A stretch of DNA of 39,996 bases from Candidatus Pacearchaeota archaeon (GTDB lineage: Archaea; Nanobdellota; Nanobdellia; Pacearchaeales; GW2011-AR1): assembly GCA_023144035.1 (NCBI GenBank), contig JAGLGM010000006.1, forward strand, positions 1 through 39,996, written 5' to 3'. The position numbers were made by a program, and so were the translations under genes. Positions 39,968 through 39,996 of the stretch are shown in pieces; the stretch's first letter is position 1, and each line of letters begins with the position of its first letter. A model generated the notes under the pieces. The model was not told the origin of the DNA. It saw only the letters and a program-made list of their open reading frames with translations, and did not search any database.

Positions 39968-39996
39968 ATAAAGACAACCCATGGTTTTCTTTATCA

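Noticed and set aside
39687-39977. A 96-codon open frame on the - strand with repeated RAFLVRDPSL
   Set aside because: It runs through tRNA-Gly, its intron and the 36-bp array. The protein repeat is only the DNA repeat read in a frame that is a multiple of three.

Overview
The window looks like chromosomal DNA of a small-genome archaeon. It is very AT-rich. It has a group II chaperonin (thermosome) and two tRNA genes with introns in the anticodon loop. Many genes have a TATA box about 25 bases before the ATG, so their messages should be leaderless, while genes inside operons more often carry a Shine-Dalgarno site. Several secreted proteins have signal peptides and Cys-rich tails of a style I associate with DPANN lineages such as Pacearchaeota or Woesearchaeota. 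That placement is inference; no rRNA is present to confirm it.

Layout. 1-3 kb: the tail of a Cys-rich secreted protein, a tail-to-tail AbrB antitoxin/RelE toxin pair, a two-repeat secreted protein, and a small membrane pair with a DUF4405-like heme-binding candidate. 3-12 kb: a DEAD-box RNA helicase, an MFS transporter, a Fic protein, an HD phosphohydrolase, a DinG/XPD-like helicase and a Glt-type symporter. 12-17.4 kb: a secreted protein, a coiled-coil protein, and a four-gene overlapping operon (zinc deaminase, PHP phosphoesterase, APH-like kinase, nucleotidyltransferase) that looks like an undescribed pathway. 17.5-20.4 kb: an operon of a membrane-anchored Ig-like protein, an FtsX/MacB permease and its ATPase. 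20.4-24 kb: a protein with twenty 11-12-residue repeats, a second Fic protein, a second PHP protein and a VTT-like membrane protein.

24-31 kb: a strongly initiated secreted protein, a circularly permuted GTPase, a GIY-YIG protein, a PurM-family enzyme, a VanZ-like protein, a disordered protein, a metzincin protease, small hypothetical genes, and tRNA-Tyr with an intron. 31-40 kb: a third Fic protein with a winged helix behind six phased operator-like repeats, a membrane-anchored secreted protein, a CBS/zinc-ribbon protein, the thermosome, a two-gene unit of a possible beta-barrel protein and a DUF5011 protein, and tRNA-Gly (intron) followed by a 36-bp tandem array built on the tRNA 3' end.

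The strongest unexplained signals are: (1) a dispersed intergenic element with core CTYGGYGTGGRYGYY, seen about a dozen times in the first 25 kb and always on the + strand; (2) the four-gene deaminase/PHP/kinase/NTase operon; (3) the tRNA-Gly-linked tandem array; (4) the iteron-like repeats at the third Fic gene; (5) the repeat protein at 20.5-21.6 kb; and (6) a beta-barrel-like C-terminus in an apparent archaeon.
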